A stretch of 64,000 nt of DNA from Desulfocicer vacuolatum DSM 3385. Lineage in GTDB: Bacteria; Desulfobacterota; Desulfobacteria; Desulfobacterales; Desulfobacteraceae. A program made the position numbers and the translations under genes. The stretch is taken from NCBI RefSeq assembly GCF_900176365.1, contig NZ_FWXY01000006.1, positions 124,001 to 188,000 on the forward strand, in the 5' to 3' direction. Under the pieces are notes generated by a model. It ran no database searches. It was not told where the DNA came from and saw nothing but the letters and a program-made list of their open reading frames with translations. Shown here piece after piece: positions 1 through 9,211 of the stretch (the stretch's first letter is position 1; every line of letters begins with the position of its first letter).

Positions 1-356
1 TGGAAAGATGGGAATCTCCTGATGGCCTCCTTTTTACTGGAAAACTTCCTACTGAGCTGAAAGGATCTCATTTCGATGTAAATCTCAAACGGTTTATACT
101 TTACCAGTATTATCATGGGCATGTAACTCAACCCATATTGTTGGAGCAATTGCGTGATATCGGATTTGATATTTCCTCGGGACAGATCAACAATATTATT
201 AATGAAAACCATGATGAGTTTCACCATGAGAAAGATGACATCCTTGATATAGGCCTATCAGTCTCGACCCACATCATGCAAATGATATTGCCTGGTATAA
301 ATTTGTGGGGTTTGGTCATAACATGGGCCACCGAGTATTTAACCAATGATGTTTGA
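1..356 (+). pseudogene. Remnant of an IS66-type transposase
   Basis: A plus-strand frame open from about base 51 encodes ILYQYYHGHVTQPILLEQL, then DIGFDISSGQINNIINENHD and FHHEKDDILDIGLSVSTHIM. This resembles the middle of IS66-family transposases, just before the catalytic core. At about base 285 the expected core sequence (VDDTGARH-like) is replaced by unrelated residues, and the frame stops at 356. The start lies outside the window, the catalytic acidic residues are missing, and no inverted repeats are visible, so this is a dead fragment. Recognition is from memory of the family; which IS group it belongs to is uncertain. Confidence 0.6.
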
Positions 357-404
357 TGCTTTTATAAATCAAACAGATGTCTGGAATTGCCCATCTTGTG
401 ATCA

Positions 405-1816
405 AGCCCTATTCTGGAAAACTGGCAGGATGAGGTCCATGAAACATTTGCTGAAAGTCCTTTTCGGGATATTGTGATTTTACAGGCCGCAGGAGATCTA
501 CAGGAATTCAAGTTACAGGGAGCCGGCATTGAAATTCGACAAAATGTCGATGCTCCCCTGCCAGCAGATAACCCGGATGCTTGTGAAAATGCCCATGATA
601 AAAAAGACGAGGAAAACAACGGCATCCGATATGCGCTGAAAGTGGGGAACGCCTTTGGCAGTCATAGACTGGACATGGACAGGTGCCTTGTGATCACCAC
701 CTACCAGACATTGAGGGATTATCAGTTCTCTTTGTGTCGCATTGACTGGTCCTTTGTGATCTTTGATGAAGCCCAGCACATCAAGAATCCCAACACCTTG
801 GCCACCCGGGCGGCCAAGGGATTGAAAGCCCAGTTTAAACTGCTGGCCACGGGTACGCCTGTGGAAAATCATCTGGGCGACTTCTGGTGTCTCATGGATA
901 CGGCAAGCCCCGGCACCCTGGGGGCCTATCAGTCCTTTCGTGAAACCTATATTAATCCCATTCGACAGGCAGCTGGGTCAGAGGTTTTCCAGGTACGACT
1001 TGATGTGGGAAGAAAGCTGAGAAAAGAGACAGGCGCTTTGATGCTGCGAAGATTGAAAGAGGATAATATTGAAGGACTTCCATCTTTACCATTGTTGCCG
1101 CCAACAATGTGATCCATCTGGAACGGCATTGGAATCCGGCCAAGGAAGATCAGGCCACGGATCGTGTGTACAGGATCGGACAGCAACGGGATGTGAATGT
1201 TTATCTGCCCATCTTGAAACATCCACAGATTAATTCCTTTGATGTCAATCTGCATGGCTTATTGTCCAAAAAAACTATTTTAAAAGATGCCGTGGTAACC
1301 CCCGAGGAAGTCAGCGGTGAAGAGATGAGCCGATTTAATTTCATCAACTTTGACGGCGTAGATTGGGGCAGTGATGAGCCTTTGGACGGCAACAGCCTGA
1401 AACTTTTGAGCTGGCAGGAGTTTGAAGCCTTTTGTGCAGAATTATACCGACAATATTATGAAGGAACCGCAGCATTGACTCCCCCAAAAGATCATGGTGC
1501 GGATGTGGTTGTTCTGGGGCGGGAAAATGTGCTGATCCAATGCAAAGCAACATCCCAGAAACAATATAACAGCCTTAATTCCATTAAAGATGTCTATTTT
1601 TCAAAACCCGGCTACGAAGAGAAAATGAATAAAAATTTCCAGACGTTGATCGCTGCGACCAATGCCGATGGATATTCAAAAAGGGTTTTAAAAGAAGCGG
1701 AAACTTATGGGGTTCAGATGGTATCCCGCAAAACTTTGGAAAAATTGTTGAGAAAATTTCCTGTCACAAGAGGGCAGATCCAGCGGAGGCTTCTGGAACC
1801 CAAACTTTTTGAGTGA
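405..1816 (+). pseudogene. Internally deleted SNF2 helicase fused to an Mrr-like nuclease domain
   Basis: Two frames belong to one former gene. Bases 405-1112 encode the first SNF2 ATPase lobe: VITTYQTLRDY, the DEAQ box in VIFDEAQHIKNP, and motif III LLATGTPVENHLGD. From about 1093 the other frame gives the end of the second lobe, including motif VI ([20 protein letters not shown]). It continues to 1816 with a PD-(D/E)XK Mrr-type domain: HGADVVVL followed by VLIQCKAT. Most of the second lobe is missing and the junction near 1092 is out of frame, so the product cannot be active. Walker A is also absent upstream. Full relatives are about 1000 residues and act in DNA restriction or repair; the defence role is inferred from the Mrr fusion. 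Confidence 0.8.
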
Positions 1817-1973
1817 TTTGTGATTTTCCGGGCGTTTCCAGATCGTAAATCCATTTTTCCCATATGCCTTGGTGTCACTTTGTTTACATGTGTGCTTGAG
1901 TTTCTTCAGCTGTGGAATCCTGATGCCTGCCCAGATCCGCAAAACGAAACTTGGTGCAGCATTGCTGGGAAAT

Positions 1974-2010
1974 CAATTTAACCGGGGAGATATCCCCCCC
2001 AGTTAAATTG
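1974..2010. terminator. Hairpin in the spacer before the sirtuin gene
   Basis: CAATTTAAC and GTTAAATTG form a perfect 9-bp outer stem, continued by GGGG/CCCC pairs around GATAT. There is no clear T-run on either side, so it may be a weak terminator or a leftover structure. The rest of the 1817-2170 spacer shows no gene. Confidence 0.35.
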
Positions 2011-2170
2011 GAGGTGGAATGGGTTTTGTCTTACTTCATTTTTTGTTCTGTTTATCAAAAAATTTTCGGAGGCAAGGCATTTCATCTCCTTGATGTCAAT
2101 GCCCAGAATGGCCTTTAAACGGGAAAAGAGCGTTGGGGTTGAATCAATTATCAGGATGGAGTTTTTTTAT

Positions 2171-3037
2171 ATGGTACAGGAAAATTTGTTAAAAGAGTTC
2201 AGGGAAAGCGGCGGTCGATTAACGGTATTGACCGGAGCGGGAATCTCGGCGGAAAGCGGTATCCCCACCTTTAGAGGGCCGGAGGGTTACTGGACAGTGG
2301 GTTCCACAGAGTATCGCCCGGAAGAGATGGCCACCCGGGCCATGTTTGAAAAAAATCCCTGGGAGGTGTGGGCCTGGTATCTGTATCGCCGTACCGTTTG
2401 TAGAAATGCCGGTCCCAATGATGGGCATAAAGCCGTTGTGGAAATGGAATCATTGTTCAATGATGAATTTCGTCTGATTACCCAGAATGTTGACGGGCTG
2501 CATCTTCAGGCGGGAAACAGTAATTTTCGAACCTTTCAAATCCACGGCAATCTTCATTTCATGCGATGTGCCAACCGCTGTTCCCATGATCTTTTTCCAT
2601 TTCCCGCCGGGATAGGTGACAAGGAGAGGGATCAGAAGGTCTCGGAAATGGAAAAAAATCTTCTTAAATGTCCCCGGTGCCATGGGCTTGCCCGGCCCCA
2701 TGTGTTGTGGTTTGATGAATATTATGACGAAAGGTTTTTTCAAGCCCAGACGGCCCTTAAATGGGCCGGGGCAACAGATTTGCTGATGGTGGTGGGCACC
2801 GCCGGAGCTACTAATCTGCCCATGCAAATCGGTCGTATGGTGGCAGAAAACCCCCAGGCCATTCTCATTGATATCAATCTTCAGGATAATCCCTTTAGAG
2901 CCCTTGCTAAAAATCATCCCCGGGGAATTGTGCTGGACGGCCCGGGGGGTGAGCATCTGAGAAATATTGTATCACTCTGGCGGGGACTCGCCAGATTTAC
3001 AACCGCCAATGGTTCAGGCAATGACGGTTGTATGTGA
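2171..3037 (+). CDS. Sir2-family NAD-dependent protein deacylase (class III-like)
   Basis: A sirtuin that removes acyl groups from protein lysines using NAD. Visible motifs are GAGISAESGIPTFRG (residues 22-36, NAD binding), TQNVDGLH (104-111), the catalytic histidine in HGN (125-127), and four zinc cysteines (C133, C137 and the later CPRC). The start at 2171 gives 288 residues, a normal length, and sits about 10 bases after GGATGGAG; the frame is open further upstream to 2090. The Tyr70-x-x-Arg73 pair in WYLYRR matches the residues that let class III sirtuins (CobB, SIRT5) accept succinyl and malonyl groups, so desuccinylation is a reasonable inference. It stands alone, with decayed DNA on its left. 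Confidence 0.88.
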   Translation: MVQENLLKEFRESGGRLTVLTGAGISAESGIPTFRGPEGYWTVGSTEYRPEEMATRAMFEKNPWEVWAWYLYRRTVCRNAGPNDGHKAVVEMESLFNDEFRLITQNVDGLHLQAGNSNFRTFQIHGNLHFMRCANRCSHDLFPFPAGIGDKERDQKVSEMEKNLLKCPRCHGLARPHVLWFDEYYDERFFQAQTALKWAGATDLLMVVGTAGATNLPMQIGRMVAENPQAILIDINLQDNPFRALAKNHPRGIVLDGPGGEHLRNIVSLWRGLARFTTANGSGNDGCM

Positions 3038-3040
3038 TTT

Positions 3041-3211
3041 CTACCTGAATAGTTTGGATAGGCCGTCAAAACCCATTTGATAAATACCGGTAATGGCGTT
3101 ATGAGCCTCCTCTTCTGGAAGACCTTGAGCATCAAATTGACTTGACCATTCTAATTGACTCCTGGAGTTACTTCCCGCATTGATGGGTGGGGTGTTGTTT
3201 TGATCGAATTG
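3041..3211 (-). pseudogene. Possible C-terminal fragment of an unknown gene
   Basis: On the minus strand a frame of about 57 codons ends QFDAQGLPEEEAHNAITGIY, then QMGFDGLSKLFR and a stop. It has the look of a protein C-terminus but has no start codon with a ribosome site and is cut by a stop upstream. I do not recognise the family. It occupies most of the 3038-3346 spacer. Confidence 0.25.
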
Positions 3212-3346
3212 GACTTATTGAGATTTTATGGGCATTGACTTATTTGCTTTCCAGGCGTAACAATTAAATAGCAATGAGATATTAAAATTGAGCCGGTTAC
3301 AAATATTAAAATGTAGCTCGTGGTTCCAACATCACAGGAGGATGAA

Positions 3347-3934
3347 ATGAAACTTTGTATAACAGCAACAGGAAACACCCTTGACGCAATCCTTGATGCC
3401 AGATTTGGCAGGGCACCTTGGTTTATGATTATTGACACAGACACAGGTGCTGTCATTGAGGCGGTTGAAAATACAGCTGCAACCCAGGCCCAGGGCGCAG
3501 GAATTGCAGCTGCCAAGCTTATGTGTGATAAAAATGTTGATGCTGTGCTCACCGGAAGTGTCGGGCCCAATGCCACCGATGTCTTTGAAACAGGTGGTGT
3601 GCGTCTTATTGAAGGGGCGGCTCCCCAGGACGCGGTGCAGGAAGCCTTGAACAAATTTAAACAGGGGATTTATGGTCAGGCCCGGAGCGGTGGGTCTGCA
3701 GGGGCTTCCACCGGGCAGGGTCAACGGTTGGGACGGGGCATTGCCGGTGGTGGTCGCGGCATGGGCGGTGGCGCAAGGGGCCGGGGGATGGCCGGTGGCG
3801 GTCGCGGCATGGGTGGTGGTGGAAGAGGACGGGGGATGGCCGGCGGTGGTCGTGGTATGGGCGGTGGCGGAGGCCGGGGTATGGGGGGTGGAGGCGGTCA
3901 AGGAGGAGGAATGGGAGGGGGCGGTTCCAGATAA
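3347..3934 (+). CDS. NifX/NafY-fold iron-molybdenum cofactor-binding-like protein with Gly/Arg repeat tail
   Basis: Residues 1-108 form a dinitrogenase Fe-Mo cofactor-type domain (MTH1175/NifX fold): MKLCITATGNTLDAILDARF, the conserved FGRAPWFMIID, and an alternating alpha/beta pattern to KFKQG. The tail (about 110-195) is almost only Gly, Arg, Met and Ala, with three near-identical 16-residue repeats (GRGMAGGGRGMGGGGR type). AGGAGG lies six bases before the ATG at 3347, so that start is preferred over GTG 3320. No nif genes are near. Members of this fold outside nif clusters are mostly uncharacterised small metal-cluster-binding proteins. The basic glycine-rich tail recalls RGG RNA-binding tails, but that is only analogy. 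Confidence 0.8.
   Translation: MKLCITATGNTLDAILDARFGRAPWFMIIDTDTGAVIEAVENTAATQAQGAGIAAAKLMCDKNVDAVLTGSVGPNATDVFETGGVRLIEGAAPQDAVQEALNKFKQGIYGQARSGGSAGASTGQGQRLGRGIAGGGRGMGGGARGRGMAGGGRGMGGGGRGRGMAGGGRGMGGGGGRGMGGGGGQGGGMGGGGSR
3731..3874 (+). repeat. Three 48-base tandem repeats inside the NifX-like gene
   Basis: Three consecutive in-frame units of 48 bases (3731-3778, 3779-3826, 3827-3874) each encode a 16-residue Gly/Arg/Met block. Differences are mostly synonymous third-base changes (GGT/GGC, CGC/CGT), so the peptide is conserved more than the DNA. A degenerate partial unit follows. Copy number could vary between strains by slippage. Confidence 0.8.
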
Positions 3935-3936
3935 TT

Positions 3937-5316
3937 TCAATGGGTGGCATCCGTTACCTTACGAGATTGGTTTTCCCCGGAGTTCTGAGAATTTAAGACG
4001 ATATCTTTAAGGGTCATTCCCTTTAAACCCTTTTCCATGAAAATGCCGGTTTGTCGGCAGATATCCATAGCTGTCATGTTGTGAACATGGGCAGGCAAGT
4101 GGGTTGCCGCGTTTCCCATGTGATGCATTTTCGTAAAGATTTCAGCAACGGTGAGGGTTTCAGAATCGCGTGCCGGTTGATAGACACATTGCCCCCCGGT
4201 GGTGCAGTGTTCCGACACAAAGTTGATTTTTTCAAGAATATGAATGATCTGTCTGCACAGCCGGGGGGGAATGCCCAGCCGCTGGGAGAGTTGTGTGTGG
4301 CTCAGTGCCGGTTTTCCCCTATGGAAATTATCGGCCAGGGTGATCATAAGGGCCAGGGCCATCTGTTCAAAGCTGCTGCGGCTGACCTGGGACAGCCGCA
4401 GGTCCCGCCCGGTGGTTCTAAGGTTCTGCCGGGCATAGCAGACCCCTAAACCAAACAGAACAATGACCCAGGAAATATAGAGCCACACCATGAAAATGGG
4501 CAGGGCCGCCATGGTGCCGTATATGGCATTGTAGCGACCAACGCCCACCTGAAAATGGATATACCCCACCTGGGCAAGCTGCCACAAAGTCCCCCCCACA
4601 ACACCTCCCACAAAAGCAGCCTGCCATTCCACCTTGATGTTGGACATGAAAACATAGAGTCCGGTAAATGCCAGCCACATGAACAAAAAGGGAAGCAGCT
4701 TAAAAAAAAGAAATATGGAATTGCCCACCCATTGCAGTGTCATCAGTTTTTGAACCACATTGTTGCTGGCCAGGGAGGAGGTCATGGAAATGGCACTGAT
4801 AATCAATACCGGGCCGATGAGTACCACGGACAGATAATCGGAAAAACGTCGCAACAGGGGCCGCACCGTTTCAACCCCCCAGATATGGTTAAAGGTTTTT
4901 TCAACATTGGTTAAAAGGGAGACCACGGCAATGATGAGAAAAATAAGGCCAAAGGCACCTATCTGGGTCATCTGGGTGTTGTTGATATAGCCCAGAATGG
5001 CATTGCTTATTTGTTCATCCCCCACATTGAGTTTTTCAATGATCCAGGGTTGAAGAAGATTTTGTACCCCAAATGCTTTGAGAAGCGCAAAGGTCAGCCC
5101 CAGCAGGGGCACCAGGGAGAGCATGGTGTAGTAGGTCAAAGCCGATGCCCGCAACAGGCAATTATTGGTGTCAAAATCCCGGATCACAACGATGACAGTC
5201 TGGATTTGTCGCAGTACGATCCGGTGGACAAGGCCCAGTTCAAGGGGATTTTGCTCCCATATGAAAGATCGTATCCGTTTTTGCAAGGGTGCTTGCATTT
5301 GCTTGAATTTAAACAT
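3937..5316 (-). CDS. YihY/BrkB-family inner-membrane protein with C-terminal winged-helix region
   Basis: A 459-residue membrane protein of the YihY (formerly ribonuclease BN) family. About six hydrophobic segments lie between residues 60 and 300, with the family hallmarks LRASALTYYTMLSLVPLLG near the start of the membrane part and NHIWGV in the middle. Residues after about 325 are soluble and look like a winged helix (LSHTQLSQRLGIPPRLCRQI), an arrangement seen in longer members of the family. The function of YihY proteins is not established. It starts 49 bases after the sigma-54 activator gene on the same strand, so the two may be co-transcribed. The ribosome site is weak; Met7 is an alternative start. 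Confidence 0.85.
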   Translation of the reverse strand: MFKFKQMQAPLQKRIRSFIWEQNPLELGLVHRIVLRQIQTVIVVIRDFDTNNCLLRASALTYYTMLSLVPLLGLTFALLKAFGVQNLLQPWIIEKLNVGDEQISNAILGYINNTQMTQIGAFGLIFLIIAVVSLLTNVEKTFNHIWGVETVRPLLRRFSDYLSVVLIGPVLIISAISMTSSLASNNVVQKLMTLQWVGNSIFLFFKLLPFLFMWLAFTGLYVFMSNIKVEWQAAFVGGVVGGTLWQLAQVGYIHFQVGVGRYNAIYGTMAALPIFMVWLYISWVIVLFGLGVCYARQNLRTTGRDLRLSQVSRSSFEQMALALMITLADNFHRGKPALSHTQLSQRLGIPPRLCRQIIHILEKINFVSEHCTTGGQCVYQPARDSETLTVAEIFTKMHHMGNAATHLPAHVHNMTAMDICRQTGIFMEKGLKGMTLKDIVLNSQNSGENQSRKVTDATH

Positions 5317-5364
5317 ATGGTTCCATTTGGCCGGATGGCAATCTGCTGTCAGGCTGTGACTTTG

Positions 5365-6969
5365 TTAAAGAAAATTTTTCATTTTATAGTTAAGCAACTG
5401 TAATGAAATTCCCAGTTTTTTTGCTGTTTGTGTTAAATTCCCCCGGCATGCATCCAAAGCCTGTTCAAGGGCTTGTTTTTCGCATTGCTTTACAATGGTT
5501 TGTCTGACCAGTCCATGTTTTTTCATGCGATAGTGGAAAAGCTGGCGGGAGATGCCCATTTTTTTTGCGGCCACTGTCACCTTGCCGTTACACTCCATCA
5601 GAAGCTGTTCCATCATTTTTTTTTCATTGTTGTTATTTTCAGGACTTTTTGTATCCTCTAAGGAGATGTTTGGTTCTCCGTTGCCTTCTTTTTTTTCAGC
5701 GCAGGACAGGGACACAGGAGTGGGCTGTCTCTGGGATGCCAGAAACAAGGGGCACATATTTTTGAAATAAGGGGCAATATGGTAAATATCAATGATGCTG
5801 TCGTTCTCCACTATATTCATTGCGCCTTCAATAACATGTTCCAGCTCCCTGACATTGCCGGGCCAGTTATAATTATAAAAAAGCGCCATGACTTCCCTGG
5901 AAACGGAATGGACCCTTCTTTTCATGCTGCTGTTAAAATTTTTCAAAAAATGTTGCGTTAACCGGCTGATATCCTGTTCTCTTTTTCTTAAAGGGGGAAT
6001 CTCAATGAGAACAACAGCCAGGCGATAGAAAAGATCCTTTCTAAATTGTGATTCATTTTTCAGAAAGTGCCGGGGGGAAGTGCTGGTGGAGCTGATCACT
6101 TTGATGTTAACGGGAATTTCCTCCAGATCTCCCACCCGACGAATTTTTTTTTCCTGAAGGGCCCTTAACATTTTTGTCTGTAAGGCTGGGGGCATGGAGT
6201 CAATTTCATCCAGAAAAAGTGTCCCCCCGCTGGCCTGTTCAAATAAGCCTTTCTGATCCATGGCCCCGGTGAAAGAGCCTTTGCGGGTACCAAACAAAAT
6301 ACTTTCAAATAAATTGTCTGGAATGGATGCGCAGTTGATGGCCACATAGGGATTATCACTGCGGTGACTGCTGTGATGAATGGACTGGGCAAACATCTCC
6401 TTGCCTGTTCCTGTCTCTCCGTAAAGCATGATGGGAGAGGGGGAATTACTGGACTTCTTGGCCGTTGTGACGGCCATGAGCAGTTTTTGGGCAGCGCCTT
6501 TAATGTGATTGAATGTGTAATGTCTTGTTTTTTTGACGGCGTTTTGCTGTGATGCCGTTTCTTCCGGTGATATGAGGGTTTTTAAAATTTTATAATCTTT
6601 CAAAAAACTGATGCAGGCGACAATTTTTTCATTTTTTTTGATTGGATAAACACTGTTGATGCTGTTGACCACCACCCCTTTCCGGGGTTTATATATGATA
6701 TATTCCTGGAGGATGGGACGACCGTTTTTTAAGCATCTTAAAGTTAAACTCTCTTCAGAGGAAAGGTTATACACTTCAGTGATTTTTTTCCCCAGAACCT
6801 GTTGGGGAGAGATCCCGTCAATGATGCCGTGGAGCCTGTTGTAAAATATGATGGTGCCGTTGACATCCACGATTAATACCCCTTCGTCCAACTGGGACAA
6901 TGTTGTCAGAAAATCCATGCCTGTGAATTCCAGGGCTTTTTCAATGAAAAACGGTGTTGTTGCTGCCAT
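5365..6969 (-). CDS. Sigma-54-dependent transcriptional activator: PAS, AAA+, doubled Fis HTH
   Basis: A 534-residue bacterial enhancer-binding protein. It has an N-terminal PAS domain (about 18-125, [18 protein letters not shown]) and a sigma-54 AAA+ domain with Walker A GETGTGKE, the sigma-54 contact loop GSFTGA and Walker B LFLDEID. The C-terminus carries two Fis-type helix-turn-helix motifs ([20 protein letters not shown] and [19 protein letters not shown]). The frame extends to 7119, but that extension is lysine-rich low-complexity sequence. ATG 6969 is preceded by GGGAG and begins at the normal PAS boundary. It lies divergent from the BCCT gene, which has a good sigma-54 promoter at 7193; a second one precedes the ferredoxin/AOR genes. 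Control of one or both is inferred. Confidence 0.9.
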   Translation of the reverse strand: MAATTPFFIEKALEFTGMDFLTTLSQLDEGVLIVDVNGTIIFYNRLHGIIDGISPQQVLGKKITEVYNLSSEESLTLRCLKNGRPILQEYIIYKPRKGVVVNSINSVYPIKKNEKIVACISFLKDYKILKTLISPEETASQQNAVKKTRHYTFNHIKGAAQKLLMAVTTAKKSSNSPSPIMLYGETGTGKEMFAQSIHHSSHRSDNPYVAINCASIPDNLFESILFGTRKGSFTGAMDQKGLFEQASGGTLFLDEIDSMPPALQTKMLRALQEKKIRRVGDLEEIPVNIKVISSTSTSPRHFLKNESQFRKDLFYRLAVVLIEIPPLRKREQDISRLTQHFLKNFNSSMKRRVHSVSREVMALFYNYNWPGNVRELEHVIEGAMNIVENDSIIDIYHIAPYFKNMCPLFLASQRQPTPVSLSCAEKKEGNGEPNISLEDTKSPENNNNEKKMMEQLLMECNGKVTVAAKKMGISRQLFHYRMKKHGLVRQTIVKQCEKQALEQALDACRGNLTQTAKKLGISLQLLNYKMKNFL

Positions 6970-7192
6970 GTGAACGCTCCCGGCGCTTTTGTTCCATTGG
7001 ATCCGGGGGATATTGTTTTTCCCCCGGGGTGATGTTTTCTGGTGTTTTTTCTTTTTTTTCTGAATTAAAATAAAGAAAATTTTAAAATCCCGTTGTTTTT
7101 TTCTTTTATTTAATATCACAGGTTGGGGTTGAAATCAAAATAATATATTCTTTCAAGTGGTTAACCGACTCATGCGCTGATTTTGCCTCCCC

Positions 7193-7207
7193 TGGCACAA
7201 TGTTTGC
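7193..7207 (+). promoter_or_regulatory. Sigma-54 promoter upstream of the BCCT transporter gene
   Basis: TGGCAC-AATGT-TTGC matches the -24/-12 consensus (TGGCAC-N5-TTGC) exactly, with GG and GC 12 bases apart. It lies about 460 bases before the BCCT start and is divergent from the sigma-54 activator gene. The long leader is unusual. Confidence 0.75.
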
Positions 7208-7292
7208 GTAAATATAATAAAGATTGCGAAGAATTAAATTTGATGCCCCTGCGAAAAGTTTGAATATCGATTTTTTACGATATCCCATTGTG

Positions 7293-7332
7293 GGTAAATC
7301 TGACTTAGGGAGTCAGATCTTATTGATTTACC
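7293..7332. repeat. Nested hairpin and short dispersed repeat in the BCCT leader
   Basis: GGTAAATC/GATTTACC (8 bp) enclose TCTGACT/AGTCAGA (7 bp). Bases 7308-7332 recur in inverted orientation at 17128-17152 with 23 of 25 matches, so this is a short repeat and not a local structure alone. It may be the end of a lost mobile element. The rest of 7208-7665 shows no gene. Confidence 0.5.
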
Positions 7333-7665
7333 ATTTACAAAACTCAGACCACCATATTTTATGAGTGGCATATTGGATAAGCGATAAATTGAAAGCTGCT
7401 AATTCCCTTACATCCATATGGGAAGTGGTAAAGAACACCATGGGTAAGCTTTTTAACAGCTTGTTGAAAAAAATGAAAAAATAGGGGTTGTTTCCATGGG
7501 ATTGCAGCTGATTTATCTGTTTTCAAACAAGTGTTAAGGGGGCATTAAAGTTGTCGTGATCAATATTTCATTTTCAAGTTTGTGCCACGAAAATGGGATC
7601 TGGTTTGGTGTGATTTAATTCACGGAAATAATTATTAATGAATCAACTTTTTGAGGAGCGGTAGC

Positions 7666-9186
7666 ATGGAGGAAAGCAAAGGCGGAATTGATAAGTCAAT
7701 CACCATTGGATCAGTGGTTGTCTGTTCTATTTTTATTGTGGCAACCCTGTTTTCAGCAGACATGGTAAAAGAGGTGTTTGATAAAGTTTTTAAGTTTTTT
7801 ATCGGTAATTTCGGATGGGCTTATTTGCTCATAGTTGCCGGGTTTGTACTGTTTTGCTTTACCATGGCCCTGACTCGATTTGGTGATATTCGCCTGGGAA
7901 AGGATGATGAGCCCCCGGAGTTCAGTTTACCGGCATGGTTTTCCATGTTATTTGCTGCAGGAATGGGCATTGGCCTGGTGTTCTGGGGGGTGGCAGAACC
8001 CATGTTTCATTATGCAACCCCTCCCTTTGCAGAACCCAAATCCCCCCAGGCTGCCGCCGATGCCATGCGCATTGCTTTTTTTCACTGGGGACTTCATCCC
8101 TGGGCAGGGTATGCCGTGGTGGCAATGGTGCTGGCCTATTTTCAATTTAGAAAAGATAAACCCGGGTTGTTGAGCTGGACCCTTGAGCCCCTCGTTGGCG
8201 CAGAGCGGGTTAAAGGCGGACTTGGTAAAACCATTGATGCACTGGCTGTGGTGGTGACCCTTTTTGGTGTGGCCAATTCCCTGGGGCTGGGGGCTTTGCA
8301 GGTGTGCACCGGCTTAAATAAACTTTACGGTGTTCCCAACAGTACCACCGTTGCCATACTTATTATTGTTGTGGTTACGGTTCTTTATATTTTTTCCGCA
8401 GTGACCGGTGTTGATAAAGGCATTAAAACCCTGAGCAGCATTAATATGGTCATGGCCTTTGGGCTCATGGCGTTGATACTTGTTTGCGGTCCCACCATTT
8501 TTATTCTGGAGTCTCTCATCCAAGGCCTGGGCGATTATTTTCAGAGTGTTATCAAATTCAGTTTTTTTCTGGATACCACCAAGGTGGTGGAAGAGCATGT
8601 GGGATATGACTGGATGGGCAGCTGGACCATTTTTTACTGGGCATGGTGGTTGGTGTGGGCTCCTTTTGTGGGGGCGTTTATTGCCCGGATTTCCAAGGGC
8701 CGTACCATCCGGGAATTTGTGTTTGGATCTTTGCTTGCACCCACTTTGTTATGTGCTGTCTGGTTCAGTATCCTTGGGGGAACGGCATTGTTCATGGAGA
8801 TGACCATGGTGGAAAGCCCCGGCATTGCTGCGGCGGCCCTTGCAGATCCTACATCTGCCGTTTTTCAGCTCTATGATTATCTTCCTTTAAGTTCCATTAT
8901 TTCCCTGATAACCATGATTATTGTGTGCATCTTTTTTATCACGTCTGCGGATTCAGCCACGTATGTTATTGGCGTCATGAGTTCCGGAGGAGATATTAAT
9001 CCCAAAAACGGTCTTAAAGTGGGCTGGGGGATTTTGTGCAGTACCATCGCAGCCATGCTGCTCTTAACCGGTGGATTAAAAGCGGTTCAGACGGTTTCTT
9101 TTATTTTTTCCCTGCCGTTTATGATATTGATGTTGTTTATGATCTGGTCATTTTTAAAAGCCATAACGGCAGAAATAAGAGCGTAG
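7666..9186 (+). CDS. BCCT-family betaine/carnitine/choline transporter
   Basis: A 506-residue secondary transporter with about 12 membrane segments. It carries the family signatures GMGIGLVFWGVAEPMFHY in TM3 and WTIFYWAWWLVWAPFVGAFI, RISKGRTIREF around TM8, whose tryptophans form the aromatic box for quaternary ammonium groups. The intact GMGIG motif is the one linked to sodium-coupled betaine uptake in BetP-like carriers. ATG 7666 follows GAGGAG. The long C-terminal osmosensing tail of BetP is missing, which fits uptake for catabolism better than osmoprotection. The ProC-like gene follows after 25 bases, and the operon has a sigma-54 promoter at 7193. Confidence 0.92.
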   Translation: MEESKGGIDKSITIGSVVVCSIFIVATLFSADMVKEVFDKVFKFFIGNFGWAYLLIVAGFVLFCFTMALTRFGDIRLGKDDEPPEFSLPAWFSMLFAAGMGIGLVFWGVAEPMFHYATPPFAEPKSPQAAADAMRIAFFHWGLHPWAGYAVVAMVLAYFQFRKDKPGLLSWTLEPLVGAERVKGGLGKTIDALAVVVTLFGVANSLGLGALQVCTGLNKLYGVPNSTTVAILIIVVVTVLYIFSAVTGVDKGIKTLSSINMVMAFGLMALILVCGPTIFILESLIQGLGDYFQSVIKFSFFLDTTKVVEEHVGYDWMGSWTIFYWAWWLVWAPFVGAFIARISKGRTIREFVFGSLLAPTLLCAVWFSILGGTALFMEMTMVESPGIAAAALADPTSAVFQLYDYLPLSSIISLITMIIVCIFFITSADSATYVIGVMSSGGDINPKNGLKVGWGILCSTIAAMLLLTGGLKAVQTVSFIFSLPFMILMLFMIWSFLKAITAEIRA

Positions 9187-9211
9187 AAAACTATTGACAA
9201 TGGAGGTGAAC

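Noticed and set aside
3672-4010. Second reading frame inside the Gly/Arg repeat region
   Set aside because: It overlaps the real gene in a low-complexity G-rich stretch; codon content is an artefact of the repeat.
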